From contig NZ_AUIG01000021.1 of the NCBI RefSeq assembly GCF_000423585.1, positions 31,139 through 95,138 on the forward strand: a stretch of 64,000 nucleotides of DNA, in the 5' to 3' direction. Source of the stretch: Salinimicrobium xinjiangense DSM 19287 (lineage in GTDB: Bacteria > Bacteroidota > Bacteroidia > Flavobacteriales > Flavobacteriaceae). How positions within the stretch are numbered: position 1 is the stretch's first letter; each line of letters starts with the position of its first letter. The position numbers were made by a program, and so were the translations under genes. Under the pieces are notes generated by a model, which saw only the letters and a program-made list of their open reading frames with translations, ran no database searches and was not told where the DNA came from. Shown here in pieces: positions 8,811 through 17,675 of the stretch.

Positions 8811-9689
8811 ATGAGTTCATCTTTTGAAAAGTATCAAAAAAGACGTCTTATTTCTTCTTATTTTTCGGTCGTGATCAGCATAGCGCTGGTCCTTTTTCTA
8901 CTCGGATCACTGGGGCTTTTGGTGCTCAACACCAAAAAGATTGCCGATCATTTTAAGGAGCAGATCGCTCTTACCATATACCTGAAGGATACCGCTAAGG
9001 AGGTGGAGATCAACCAGCTCAACAAAAGCCTTGCTTTAGCTGAATACACCAAATCCACCACCTATGTAACCAAAGAAGAAGCGGCAGAAGCACACAGCAA
9101 GGAAATTGGAGAAGATTTTATGGAATTTCTGGGTTATAATCCACTGCAGAATTCCATAGACGTATATCTAAAAGCCGACTATATTACCTCGGGTGAGGTT
9201 GATACAATTGCAGAAGAATTAATGGCAAAAAGTTTTGTGGATGAAGTGGTATATGACAAGCCACTTATTTCCCTGCTTAATGAAAATGTTACTAAAATAA
9301 GTTTTTGGATCCTGGCCATAAGTGCGGTATTTACTTTTATTGCTGTGCTGTTGATCAATAGTTCCATCCGCCTGTCCGTATATTCTAAGAGGTTTATAAT
9401 TAAAACCATGCAGATGGTAGGAGCCACGAAGAGATTTATTCGGAAACCCTTTATCTGGAAAAGTGTGAAACTGGGAATGATTGGAGCCCTTCTGGCTTTG
9501 ATAGGCATGGGAATTGTTCTTTACTATATGGACAAAAGCTTCCCGGAACTGGCACTCTTAAATGACATAGGTCTTTTAGCCGGGTTATTTATTGGTGTAT
9601 TCCTTTTAGGAATTATAATTACCTGGTTAAGTACCTTTTTTGCCACCCAAAGATTCCTGAACCTGAAAACCGACGAGTTATACTATTAG
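8811..9689 (+). CDS. ftsX: Cell-division protein FtsX
   Basis: A 292-residue inner-membrane protein that with the ATPase FtsE controls peptidoglycan hydrolases at the septum. The layout is typical: a cytoplasmic N-tail, TM1 (about residues 18-40), a large periplasmic domain, then three TM segments (about 170-195, 220-240 and 255-280). I place the start at the ATG of MSSSFEKYQKRR; an in-frame ATG 75 bases upstream would add a non-conserved 25-residue tail. ftsE is not adjacent, which is common in Bacteroidota. It opens the plus-strand run that includes uppP and truB. Confidence 0.9.
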   Translation: MSSSFEKYQKRRLISSYFSVVISIALVLFLLGSLGLLVLNTKKIADHFKEQIALTIYLKDTAKEVEINQLNKSLALAEYTKSTTYVTKEEAAEAHSKEIGEDFMEFLGYNPLQNSIDVYLKADYITSGEVDTIAEELMAKSFVDEVVYDKPLISLLNENVTKISFWILAISAVFTFIAVLLINSSIRLSVYSKRFIIKTMQMVGATKRFIRKPFIWKSVKLGMIGALLALIGMGIVLYYMDKSFPELALLNDIGLLAGLFIGVFLLGIIITWLSTFFATQRFLNLKTDELYY

Positions 9690-9755
9690 ATGAGCCACGG
9701 ATGCACAGATAATTTTAGGGAGACTCCGGAATTATTAAAGATGCCTGAAAAATAC

Positions 9756-9763
9756 TATTTTTG
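9756..9763 (+). promoter_or_regulatory. Possible -7 box before the DUF3098-uppP-truB run
   Basis: TATTTTTG matches TAnnTTTG and lies 45 bases before the DUF3098 start; no clear -33 TTG was found. Confidence 0.3.
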
Positions 9764-9808
9764 AAACCCAAAGACCTCTATATATCTGCGGCAATTAATT
9801 GATATTAA

Positions 9809-10063
9809 ATGAACAAGAATAAAAAGCCTTTACACAAGCAGGATCTTAATTTCGTATTTGGAAAGAAGAACTATGTAGTTATGGGAATTGGTCTCGCTTT
9901 TATTGCTCTGGGTTTTATACTCATGGCCGGAGGCGGGAGTGACGATCCCAATGTTTTTAACGAAGAAATTTATAATTTTAGAAGAATTCGCCTTGCACCT
10001 ACCCTGGTACTCATTGGTTTTGCCATTGAAGTTTACGCAATCCTACTTAACCCCCGAAAATAA
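9809..10063 (+). CDS. DUF3098 small membrane protein
   Basis: An 84-residue protein with two transmembrane helices (about residues 21-41 and 62-80) separated by a GGGSDDPNVFNEEIYNFRR segment, matching DUF3098. This family occurs in Bacteroidota between ftsX and uppP; the context suggests a link to envelope or cell-wall synthesis, but no function is established. uppP begins 3 bases after its stop, so translation is probably coupled. Confidence 0.88.
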   Translation: MNKNKKPLHKQDLNFVFGKKNYVVMGIGLAFIALGFILMAGGGSDDPNVFNEEIYNFRRIRLAPTLVLIGFAIEVYAILLNPRK

Positions 10064-10066
10064 TTA

Positions 10067-10867
10067 ATGGAAGTTGTTGATGCCGTGTTCCTTGGAATCA
10101 TCCAGGGACTTACTGAATTTTTACCTGTTTCATCCAGCGGACACCTGGAAATTGGAAAAGCTTTATTAGGAGATAAGAGCATTCCCGAGGAGTCTTTGAT
10201 GATCACCGTGGTTCTGCACTTTGCTACCGCTCTTAGTACTATGCTGGTCTTTAGAAAAGATGTAGCCGAGATCTTTCGTGGCCTGTTCTCCTTTAAGTGG
10301 AATGAAGAAACAAGATTTTCGATAAAAATCATCTTATCTATGATACCGGCTGTTATTGTAGGTGTCATGTTTGAAGAAGAATTAGAGACTCTCTTTGGTG
10401 GAGAACTTACTTTTGTCGGCTTCATGCTTTTAATCACTGCATTACTGCTTTGGTTGGCCGATAAAGCAAAACATACAGGAAAACCAGTGAGTTATAAAGA
10501 TAGTATTGTGATAGGAGTGGCACAGGCCATTGCAATTCTTCCGGGGATTTCCCGAAGTGGAGCAACAATTTCCACTTCAGTGTTGCTGGGAAATGATAAA
10601 GGAAAAGCTGCCCGATTCTCTTTCCTTATGGTAGTACCGCTTATTCTGGGAAAAATAGCCAAGGATATTTTAAGTGGGGATCTTGCAAATTCAACTGTAG
10701 AACCCATGCCTCTTTTGGCAGGTTTTATTGCTGCTTTCATAGCCGGCTATGCCGCCTGTACCTGGATGATTTCGCTTGTGCGTAAAAGTAAACTTTCCTA
10801 TTTCGCTATTTACTGTTTTATTGTTGGTACAATTGCTATTTCTTACGAATATTTCTTTGCAACTTAG
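10067..10867 (+). CDS. uppP: Undecaprenyl-diphosphatase (UppP/BacA)
   Basis: Removes the terminal phosphate from undecaprenyl pyrophosphate at the membrane so the lipid carrier can be reused for peptidoglycan and polysaccharide synthesis. The 266 residues contain the two family motifs: QGLTEFLPVSSSGH (residues 10-23) and PGISRSGATIS near residue 160, which form the active site, within a polytopic membrane protein. It lies in a tight operon, 3 bases after the DUF3098 gene and 3 bases before truB. Confidence 0.96.
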   Translation: MEVVDAVFLGIIQGLTEFLPVSSSGHLEIGKALLGDKSIPEESLMITVVLHFATALSTMLVFRKDVAEIFRGLFSFKWNEETRFSIKIILSMIPAVIVGVMFEEELETLFGGELTFVGFMLLITALLLWLADKAKHTGKPVSYKDSIVIGVAQAIAILPGISRSGATISTSVLLGNDKGKAARFSFLMVVPLILGKIAKDILSGDLANSTVEPMPLLAGFIAAFIAGYAACTWMISLVRKSKLSYFAIYCFIVGTIAISYEYFFAT

Positions 10868-10870
10868 ATA

Positions 10871-11575
10871 ATGACTGAAGAAGACTTTAAGGCCGGACAA
10901 ATACTCCTTTTTGACAAGCCGCTGGAATGGACCTCATTCCAACTGGTTAATAAGGTGAGATGGCTAATAAAAACAAACTTCAGGATTAAAAAGATTAAAG
11001 TTGGCCATGCGGGAACATTAGATCCTTTAGCTTCGGGATTACTCATCCTTTGCACCGGGAAATCGACAAAACTTATTGAAAGTCTTCAGGGACAGGAAAA
11101 AGAATACACCGGTACTTTTACACTCGGTGCTACCACTCCTTCCTACGACATGGAAACCGAAGTGGACCAGACCTATCCTACAGATCACCTGACGGAAGAG
11201 AAAATTCATCAGGCAACAGCAGCTTTCTCAGGAGATATCCAGCAGCGGCCACCTGTGTTTTCAGCTTTAAAGAAAGACGGAAAACGGCTGTATGAATACG
11301 CCCGAAGCGGAGAAGAAGTAGAGATTCCTACCCGGGAAGTAAATATTTCAGAATTCGAGATCACGAAGATCGATCTTCCAAAAGTGCATTTTAGAGTATC
11401 ATGCAGCAAAGGAACCTATATTCGAAGTCTCGCGCATGACTTCGGAAAGGAGCTCGGCAGTGGAGCATATCTGTCCTCACTTCGCCGCACCCGGATAGGA
11501 GAGTATAAAGTTGAAAACGCATTAACAGTAGATTCTTTCGTAAATGAGTATCTTTCCCCGGAGGAAGAGACTTAA
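10871..11575 (+). CDS. truB: tRNA pseudouridine-55 synthase
   Basis: Isomerises U55 in the T-loop of tRNAs to pseudouridine. The 234-residue protein has the catalytic GTLDPLASGLL segment with nucleophilic Asp51, the GxxxKSTK segment, and the RRTRIGEYKVENA segment at the C-terminal end. It is the short form without a PUA domain. It is sandwiched between uppP and a tonB-like gene with 2-3 base gaps. Confidence 0.96.
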   Translation: MTEEDFKAGQILLFDKPLEWTSFQLVNKVRWLIKTNFRIKKIKVGHAGTLDPLASGLLILCTGKSTKLIESLQGQEKEYTGTFTLGATTPSYDMETEVDQTYPTDHLTEEKIHQATAAFSGDIQQRPPVFSALKKDGKRLYEYARSGEEVEIPTREVNISEFEITKIDLPKVHFRVSCSKGTYIRSLAHDFGKELGSGAYLSSLRRTRIGEYKVENALTVDSFVNEYLSPEEET

Positions 11576-11577
11576 CA

Positions 11578-12306
11578 ATGGATTTTTTTGACCAACATAA
11601 GGCACTGATCATTACCATCCTTATCTTTTCGATATTGATCCTGTCCATGTACAACATCAATATCTCCAATGAATCCAAAAAGATAAGAGAAACTCTTATT
11701 GAGCTTAATGACCTCCGACCCGAACCTGCTCCCGAAGAACAACAACCAGAACCCGAAGAGACCGAACCTCCTGCCCCGCAACCTCAGCAACCAAATTTCG
11801 AAACCCACAGAGCTTATAATCAGAACCAGCAGGAGAGCCAGAAAAACCTGGAGTCCAGGCTGGATGAGATCTTCCAGAAGAATGCAGCCAAACAGGACGC
11901 TTCAGAAGAGGAATCTACTGAACCTGCAAAGGGAGACGTAGCGCTCAACAATAACAGAACACGGGAGCGACAAAAAGCTTCTGAAGGAGATAACAGCACT
12001 AAAAAGACCTCTGTAACGCCGGGAACCATGAGAAGTAGTTCTATTTCTTTTTCTCTCCTGGGTCGCACGGCGGTAGATATTCCAAATCCTATTTACACCT
12101 GTGACAGGCGGGGCCGGGTGGTGGTGAATATAACAGTGAATGCGGCAGGAGATGTCGTGAGAACTTCAATTAATAAAAATGCATCTTCCACAAGTAATCA
12201 GTGTCTTACAGACATGGCCCTGGAATATGCAGCCGGAGCAAAATTTTCCAGGCTGGCCGGCAGGGATTCCCAGCCCGGCACTATAACTTATAATTTTCAG
12301 AATTAA
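11578..12306 (+). CDS. TonB-family energy transducer-like protein
   Basis: A 242-residue protein with one N-terminal signal-anchor (about residues 8-25), a Pro/Glu-rich stretch at 42-68 with repeated PEP/PEE units that could span the periplasm, a charged coiled region, and a C-terminal domain (about 150-242) resembling the TonB C-terminal fold with RGRVVVNITVNAAGDV. TonB proteins couple the proton-motive force to outer-membrane receptors. No ExbB/ExbD genes are visible nearby. Its stop overlaps the tag start (TAATG), indicating coupling. Two Cys residues in the C-terminal domain (near 175 and 206) could form a disulphide. Confidence 0.75.
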   Translation: MDFFDQHKALIITILIFSILILSMYNINISNESKKIRETLIELNDLRPEPAPEEQQPEPEETEPPAPQPQQPNFETHRAYNQNQQESQKNLESRLDEIFQKNAAKQDASEEESTEPAKGDVALNNNRTRERQKASEGDNSTKKTSVTPGTMRSSSISFSLLGRTAVDIPNPIYTCDRRGRVVVNITVNAAGDVVRTSINKNASSTSNQCLTDMALEYAAGAKFSRLAGRDSQPGTITYNFQN

Positions 12307-12881
12307 TGGAAGAAAAGATCCGTTGTGGCTGGTGCGTGGGTGATCCCCTTTACGAAACTTATCACGACCGGGAATGGGGAGTGCCTTTAAAAGATGATGT
12401 CTCAATTTTTGAGTTTTTGATCCTGGAAACTTTTCAGGCCGGACTGAGCTGGATCACCATTCTTCGGAAAAGAGAAAACTTTAGAAAGGCCTTTGATAAC
12501 TTCGATTATCTAAAGATCTCAAATTATCCAGAAGCCAAAGTTACCGAACTAAGGCAGGACAGCGGCATCATAAGAAATGGCGCTAAAATTCGTGCGGCGA
12601 TCACCAATGCCCGGGCTTTTATGAAGGTGCAGCAGGAATTCGGAAGTTTTTCTAATTATATTTGGAGCTTTGTTGATGCAAAACCTCTACAGAATGACTG
12701 GCATCATTTAAAGGAGGTGCCCGCCACCACTCCTGTAAGTGAAGCTTTAAGTAAAGACCTTAAGAAGAGAGGATTTAAATTTGTGGGACCTACTGTAGTA
12801 TACGCGCATATGCAGGCTACGGGAATGGTGAATGATCATATCACCCAATGCTTCAGGCATAGGGAAGTTAAAAAACTATAA
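12306..12881 (+). CDS. tag: DNA-3-methyladenine glycosylase I
   Basis: Excises 3-methyladenine from alkylated DNA as the first step of base-excision repair. The 191 residues begin with the family signature RCGWCVGDPLYETYHDREWG; Cys7 and His20, together with the NDHITQCF His and Cys near the C-terminus, correspond to the zinc snap of E. coli Tag. It overlaps the stop of the tonB-like gene by one base. Confidence 0.95.
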   Translation: MEEKIRCGWCVGDPLYETYHDREWGVPLKDDVSIFEFLILETFQAGLSWITILRKRENFRKAFDNFDYLKISNYPEAKVTELRQDSGIIRNGAKIRAAITNARAFMKVQQEFGSFSNYIWSFVDAKPLQNDWHHLKEVPATTPVSEALSKDLKKRGFKFVGPTVVYAHMQATGMVNDHITQCFRHREVKKL

Positions 12882-12891
12882 ACTTCAAAAT

Positions 12892-13584
12892 ATGATGTTT
12901 CAAAAATGGCATATTTCGCTACTCTTCCTAGCGGTGTTATTCCTGGGAAACAGCAGAATTGCTCTGGCTCAGTCTACTCCCCGTTCGCTCCTGTGGGAAC
13001 CGGAATTTGATATCACACTGCCTTCAGATAACTCCTGGGAATTTACTTTTGGACTTGCCAACAGATACCTGTTCCAAAGTGATTTGAACGATGAGCGGAT
13101 CCTCGAGGACGATCAACAGCATTTCGAACTCAATCAATTTACCACTTACAAAACAAGCAGCAATGCTGCATTTAGTTTAGGCTTCAGGTACAGATTCCGG
13201 GAAATTTTTGAGGGTAGCAGGCAAGATGAATTCAGGATCATCGAACAATTCACCTATAAACATCGCGGCACTTTTCTAACTCCGGCACATCGAATAAGAT
13301 TTGAACAGCGTTTTAGAGAACTTACTATTTACAGGTTACGCTACAGAATAGGTATTGCTCAACCTCTTAACGAGGATTTTGGACTCAGCTTTTCTACTGA
13401 ATTCCTTTATAGTATGGTAAAAGATCTTAGGCCGGAAACAGATCAACGTTTCACGCTCAAAATTGGAAATTCTTCCTTTAGAAATCTGGATCTAAGTGCA
13501 GGGGTTGAATTACGACGGGAGGATTATACAGGAGCGCCTTCAAGTGAGATCTATATTCTTAGCAGCGCCAGTATCCAGCTTTAA
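12892..13584 (+). CDS. DUF2490 family outer-membrane-type protein (copy 1)
   Basis: A 230-residue secreted protein: signal peptide (about residues 1-27, ending ALAQ), then alternating amphipathic strands rich in aromatic and Arg residues (GFRYRFRE, IRFEQRFRE, LRYRIGIAQPL) as expected of a small beta-barrel. It belongs to the DUF2490 family, whose function is unknown. I chose the ATG at 12892 because a longer frame would read through the end of tag and precede the signal peptide. A paralogue lies at 14378-15079 with aat between. Its last bases overlap the end of aat (convergent) by 4. Confidence 0.8.
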   Translation: MMFQKWHISLLFLAVLFLGNSRIALAQSTPRSLLWEPEFDITLPSDNSWEFTFGLANRYLFQSDLNDERILEDDQQHFELNQFTTYKTSSNAAFSLGFRYRFREIFEGSRQDEFRIIEQFTYKHRGTFLTPAHRIRFEQRFRELTIYRLRYRIGIAQPLNEDFGLSFSTEFLYSMVKDLRPETDQRFTLKIGNSSFRNLDLSAGVELRREDYTGAPSSEIYILSSASIQL

Positions 13585-14219
13585 CCAAGGTATTCAAGAA
13601 AGACACTGCGGGGGATCTCACCGGCACCCAGGCTTTCAAGGTGTTCTGTATATATCTGGCAGTCTATTAATTTCACTCCTTCTTTTTCCAATTTTTTGAC
13701 CAGGGAAATGAATCCGTATTTTGATGCATTGCTGACCTTTGTAAACATGCTTTCCCCACAGAAAATTTTCTTTTCTTCCAGATAGATTCCGTAGAGACCA
13801 CCCACCAGAACCTCTTCCTGCCAAACTTCTACAGATCTTGCAACCCCTATTTTGTGAAGATCGAGATAAGCTTCTTTCATCTCAGAAGTGATCCAGGTTC
13901 CAGGTTGTCCCTCCCGTTTCATTGTTGCGCAGTTTTGCATTACTTCTTCAAAAGCTTCATTAAATGTCACTTCAAAAGCATCTCTTTTCAGAAGTTGTTT
14001 CATGCTTTTGGAGATCTTCAGGTTTTCGGGAAACAAGACCATCCGGGGATCGGGGCTCCACCAGAGAATAGGCTGAGAGCTGTCATACCATGGAAATATT
14101 CCGCAGGAATAGGCTCTGAGAAGCCTTTCAGGAGAAAGATCGCCACCATAGGCCAAAAGACCTTCTTCAGTCGCAGTCTCCACGGGAGGAAAATCGTCTT
14201 TTGGAGTAAGAAATTTCAA
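13581..14219 (-). CDS. aat: Leucyl/phenylalanyl-tRNA-protein transferase
   Basis: Adds Leu or Phe from aminoacyl-tRNA to N-terminal Arg/Lys of proteins, marking them for ClpS/ClpAP degradation (N-degron pathway). The 212 residues contain the family core GDLSPERLLRAYSCGIFPW and WWSPDPRMVL, and the C-terminal LIDCQ...HLESLGAGEIPR segment. The only sensible start is a TTG codon giving M-KFLTPKDDFPPVE, exactly where homologues begin; no ATG lies upstream. It is encoded against its two DUF2490 neighbours and overlaps the first by 4 bases. Confidence 0.94.
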   Translation of the reverse strand: MKFLTPKDDFPPVETATEEGLLAYGGDLSPERLLRAYSCGIFPWYDSSQPILWWSPDPRMVLFPENLKISKSMKQLLKRDAFEVTFNEAFEEVMQNCATMKREGQPGTWITSEMKEAYLDLHKIGVARSVEVWQEEVLVGGLYGIYLEEKKIFCGESMFTKVSNASKYGFISLVKKLEKEGVKLIDCQIYTEHLESLGAGEIPRSVFLEYLG

Positions 14220-14377
14220 AAGCAGGTTTTTTTTCAGAAGTAAAAATAAAATAAAAATAGAATGCAGAACTCTTTACCCATCTAAGCTGTTAAGAAAATG
14301 ACAATCCAAACTAATCCGGCTTTCAACCGTTACATTTTAATTAAATTGAGAATAAGACCCAATGAGACTATTTTTTA

Positions 14378-15079
14378 ATGATCCAAAAAGCTAAAAAATC
14401 TTATTCTTCTTCGACATATTTACTCCTTTTTACCTTCCTGTTATTTTATCTTCCCCTGCATTCCCAGGATACACATGCACTTTTACTGGAACCGGTCGTA
14501 CGGGTGGTAATAAATGATACGGATAGCTGGTCCTATTCTTTCGGAGTGGCACATCGGGGCATTCTGCTCGAAACCTATGATAAAAAAAGGATAAATGGAT
14601 ATAATACCGAGCACCTGGAGTTCAATCATTATACCCGGTATAGAATTTCCGGGAGTTCAGCTGTGGCCCTGAGATTCAGGTACAGGATCAACACCTGGTT
14701 CAATGAGAGTCGTACTAACGAGCAAAGGATCATTCAGGAGTACCTTTTGGTTCCGGGAAGTTCATTCCTCAACCTCTGGCACCGGGCGAGATTTGAACAA
14801 AGATTTGTAGATGATTTTACCATCTTTAGAGGCAGGTACAGGATCGGAATAACACAAGCGCTATCTCAGGAATTTTCTATAGGTGCTTCTACCGAAGCCC
14901 TCTACAGCCTGTCTTCAAAACTTAAACCCCAGCCCGAACAGCGTTTCATGCTAAGCCTTGAAAATACTTCTATCGATGATCTGGATCTAAATGTGGGGTT
15001 GGAATACAGATTGGACAATTACATAAGAGATCCGGTGAGACACACATTCATTTATACGTCGGCCACTATTTACCTTTAG
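14378..15079 (+). CDS. DUF2490 family outer-membrane-type protein (copy 2)
   Basis: A 233-residue paralogue of the gene at 12892, with a signal peptide ending near residue 30 (LPLHSQ) and the same strand motifs: LRFRYRINTWFNESRTNEQRI, RARFEQRF, GRYRIGITQ, QRFMLSL and LEYRLDNY. Both copies end in a short aromatic/aliphatic strand (ASIQL or ATIYL) typical of a barrel's last strand. The function is unknown. The pair flanks aat, which suggests an old duplication interrupted or spanned by aat. Confidence 0.78.
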   Translation: MIQKAKKSYSSSTYLLLFTFLLFYLPLHSQDTHALLLEPVVRVVINDTDSWSYSFGVAHRGILLETYDKKRINGYNTEHLEFNHYTRYRISGSSAVALRFRYRINTWFNESRTNEQRIIQEYLLVPGSSFLNLWHRARFEQRFVDDFTIFRGRYRIGITQALSQEFSIGASTEALYSLSSKLKPQPEQRFMLSLENTSIDDLDLNVGLEYRLDNYIRDPVRHTFIYTSATIYL

Positions 15080-15101
15080 ACCATTTTACCTGTTAAAGTT
15101 A

Positions 15102-15134
15102 AAAACCCCGGAACTTTCGATCCGGGGCTTTTAA
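15102..15134. terminator. Bidirectional terminator, DUF2490 copy 2 / DUF3127
   Basis: CCCCGGA and TCCGGGG arms with an eight-base loop are flanked by A4-5 on the left and T4 on the right, between convergent genes. Confidence 0.75.
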
Positions 15135-15150
15135 AATATATTTGATTTCC

Positions 15151-15522
15151 TTAGAATGGAAGATCGTCGTAATCTTCTTCATTAAGATCACTTGCAGGCG
15201 CAAACTGATCTGCCGGAGGTACCGCACCACCACCCTGAGGCTGGGCTGCAAGATTTTCTATTCTCCATCCCTGGATAGAATTGAAGTATTTAGTCTCTCC
15301 CTGTGGATTTACCCATTCCCGTCCACGAAGGTTCACCCCTATCTTAACAGGTTGTCCTACAGCGAAGTTATTTAAAAGGTCACATTTGTCCTGCACAAAC
15401 TCTACAAGTATGTGTTGTGGATACTGCTCCTCTGTAGTTACCACTACCTCTCTTTTTCTAAACCCATTACTTCCAAAGGTCTGGGTTTGACCTATCATTT
15501 TAATTTTTCCTTGTACTTCCAT
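15151..15522 (-). CDS. DUF3127 protein with SSB-like acidic C-terminal tip
   Basis: A 123-residue protein whose first ~90 residues match DUF3127, a family predicted to adopt an OB-like fold (GKIKMIGQTQTFGSNGFRKREVVVTT, then a VKIGVNLRGREW strand). After a Pro/Ala/Gln-rich linker it ends in EEDYDDLPF, nearly identical to the DDLPF tip of the SSB encoded at 43213. In SSB that tip recruits repair and replication proteins, so a role in nucleic-acid metabolism is inferred here; binding has not been shown from sequence. Only 1 base separates it from the flavin-reductase-like gene. Confidence 0.85.
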   Translation of the reverse strand: MEVQGKIKMIGQTQTFGSNGFRKREVVVTTEEQYPQHILVEFVQDKCDLLNNFAVGQPVKIGVNLRGREWVNPQGETKYFNSIQGWRIENLAAQPQGGGAVPPADQFAPASDLNEEDYDDLPF

Positions 15523-15523
15523 A

Positions 15524-16402
15524 TCACACGTTTTTTGCTAATAATATTTTCCAGGCTGTCCCCGGGTCATCGTTCTCTAAATATTTTTTGGCTTTCAAAT
15601 GAATTTTCTCCTCATCATTATTTTTAATTAATTCTGAAAGCTCGCTGTTTCCGTTCAATAGATCTTTCACTTCCTGAGCAGTCGGCAACTTCTCAACATT
15701 TCCAAGTCTGCCCAGATCATTTCCGGAAAGATACCTGCTGTTTCGAATGTCTTCGGCAATAGAGTCAATTCCAATACCTAATGTCTGCAAAGGCTTGGGC
15801 ACCTGAAACATACCGGGAGTTGCCCTGGTGTACCAGTTGCCTCCCATTCTCGCTACAAGATCAATTTTGTGCTGATCAATATAGCCTTTTTCATCTAAAA
15901 TATCTTCCTGAATATGCATTTTTAGCACCTCACAAATAACAAGATTTCCTGCACCGCCTTCGCCCCCTAATTCTACTATTTCATTGATCCTGCATTCAAA
16001 ATGCACCGGAGACTCCTTTACACGAAAAGGTCTCACAATGTCTGACCTCATCATGGTGAGGCCGGCCTTTTTAAATTCATTTACTCCTTCGGCATATTCT
16101 GTACTGGAAAGCGATACCTGCTGCACAATGTCGTAATTCACCACATTGATCACTACTTCTTCCGTAGCTTTCGCATTATTATAGGTGTGCTTTACAGTAT
16201 TATCTCTTCCACGACGCGCAGGAGAAAAAATCAATATGGGTGGGTTAGCACTAAAAACATTAAAAAAACTAAAGGGCGACAGGTTAGGCCTTCCCTGCCC
16301 ATCAATAGTGCTGGCAAAAGCAATAGGTCGTGGACCAACAGCTCCCAGCAGGTATTGATGCATTTGGGCAACAGGAATTTCTTTTGGATCTATGCTAAGC
16401 AT
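15524..16402 (-). CDS. Flavin reductase-like (FMN-binding split barrel) protein
   Basis: A 292-residue protein of the flavin-reductase-like family. The N-terminal ~200 residues form the FMN-binding split barrel, with VGPRPIAFASTIDGQGRPNLSPFSFF and the YNNAKATEEVVINVV segment. The C-terminal ~90 residues are helical and Leu/Lys-rich. The longer frame starting at 16495 would add 31 residues not expected in the family, so the ATG at 16402 is preferred. The substrate is unknown. It sits directly upstream of the DUF3127 gene in the same operon and is divergent from a sensor kinase. Confidence 0.88.
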   Translation of the reverse strand: MLSIDPKEIPVAQMHQYLLGAVGPRPIAFASTIDGQGRPNLSPFSFFNVFSANPPILIFSPARRGRDNTVKHTYNNAKATEEVVINVVNYDIVQQVSLSSTEYAEGVNEFKKAGLTMMRSDIVRPFRVKESPVHFECRINEIVELGGEGGAGNLVICEVLKMHIQEDILDEKGYIDQHKIDLVARMGGNWYTRATPGMFQVPKPLQTLGIGIDSIAEDIRNSRYLSGNDLGRLGNVEKLPTAQEVKDLLNGNSELSELIKNNDEEKIHLKAKKYLENDDPGTAWKILLAKNV

Positions 16403-16514
16403 TTTCAAGATTTTGGCAAAGGTAACGAAACAGCTTAAGAGATGAAAAATACCCTGCACAATATTAATTTCCTTAAAACGCTTATATTTAATCACAATTA
16501 AAGTACTGCCCTAC

Positions 16515-17675
16515 ATGAGGTTTTCAGACAAACGAAACTTTCGCCGCTGGTTTATTACAATTTCCTCCCTCATCATTATTATGCTCATTGTCTGGAATGC
16601 AGTTGCCTTTTTTCAGCGGATCAAGGAAGAGGAAAGACAAAAAATGAATATCTGGGCATCTGCCCAGGTTTATCTGGACCAGGTGGATACAGATACTGGC
16701 CTTGATCTTTATCTCGAGATCATCAACAGTAACTCGAGTATACCTACCATTCTGGTAGACGAGAATGGAAAAATAGTGGACGCCATCAACATTCCAACCG
16801 AGATCACAGAAAACGAGGAAAGGCTTTCAGATTATCTTCAGGGGCTAAAAAGCACTAACGAACCTATAGAAATGGATTTGGGCGAAGGTCGTATCAACCA
16901 GGTATTTTACGGTAACTCACCCATGCTTACCAAGCTTAAATATTATCCTCTGGCGCTCATTTTAATTATCATCCTTTTTATTGCAGTAGTATATTTCTTT
17001 TACAAGACCACAAAAACCAGCGAACAGAATAAATTGTGGGCAGGTATGGCCAAAGAAACTGCCCACCAGATAGGCACCCCACTTTCCTCTCTCATTGGCT
17101 GGACAGAAATTCTTAAGACAGAAAATGTAAATTCAACCTACATTACCGAAATTGAAAAAGATGTAGACAGGCTTCGGACTATCACAGAACGCTTTTCCAA
17201 AATAGGATCTTCCCCCACCCTTGAACCTGAAGATATTGTGGAAAGAACCGGGGAATCATTTGAATATCTCAGGGCCAGAAGCTCAAAACTGATAAAATTC
17301 AGCCTTAACATGCCCGATGAAAGGATAATGGTAAATATGAATGCCCAACTTTATAGTTGGACCATCGAGAATCTTGTGCGAAATGCCATCGATGCCATGA
17401 AGGGGAAAGGAGATCTGGAGATAAAAATGAAACACGATTCTAAAAATGTGTACATCCTTATAAGTGACACAGGAAAAGGAATCCCTAAAAGTAAATTCAA
17501 ACAGATCTTTGAACCCGGATACACTACCAAGAAAAGAGGCTGGGGACTTGGTTTGTCACTCGCACGCAGGATCATCGAAAAATATCATCAGGGCCGGATT
17601 AGAGTGTTAAAAAGTGAGATCAACAAAGGAACTACTATTGAGATCCTGTTACACAAGGCTAATATTGTTGCATAA
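16515..17675 (+). CDS. Sensor histidine kinase
   Basis: A 386-residue membrane sensor kinase. Two transmembrane helices (about residues 13-33 and 137-160) bracket a ~100-residue periplasmic sensor region. The DHp box has His184 in MAKETAHQIGTPLSSLIGW, the variant HQIGTPLS form common in Bacteroidota. The ATPase domain has NLVRNAIDAM (N box), ISDTGKGIP and WGLGLSLARRIIEKY (G boxes). No response regulator lies next to it, so it is an orphan kinase. Its 3' end overlaps the convergent thioesterase by 17 bases. The signal is unknown. Confidence 0.9.
   Translation: MRFSDKRNFRRWFITISSLIIIMLIVWNAVAFFQRIKEEERQKMNIWASAQVYLDQVDTDTGLDLYLEIINSNSSIPTILVDENGKIVDAINIPTEITENEERLSDYLQGLKSTNEPIEMDLGEGRINQVFYGNSPMLTKLKYYPLALILIIILFIAVVYFFYKTTKTSEQNKLWAGMAKETAHQIGTPLSSLIGWTEILKTENVNSTYITEIEKDVDRLRTITERFSKIGSSPTLEPEDIVERTGESFEYLRARSSKLIKFSLNMPDERIMVNMNAQLYSWTIENLVRNAIDAMKGKGDLEIKMKHDSKNVYILISDTGKGIPKSKFKQIFEPGYTTKKRGWGLGLSLARRIIEKYHQGRIRVLKSEINKGTTIEILLHKANIVA

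Noticed and set aside
9690..9808. Phrases such as GCCACGGATGCACAGAT and ATCTGCGGCAA resemble fragments of a dispersed Bacteroidota repeat.
   Set aside because: Too short and seen once here; without a second copy in the window it cannot be called a repeat.
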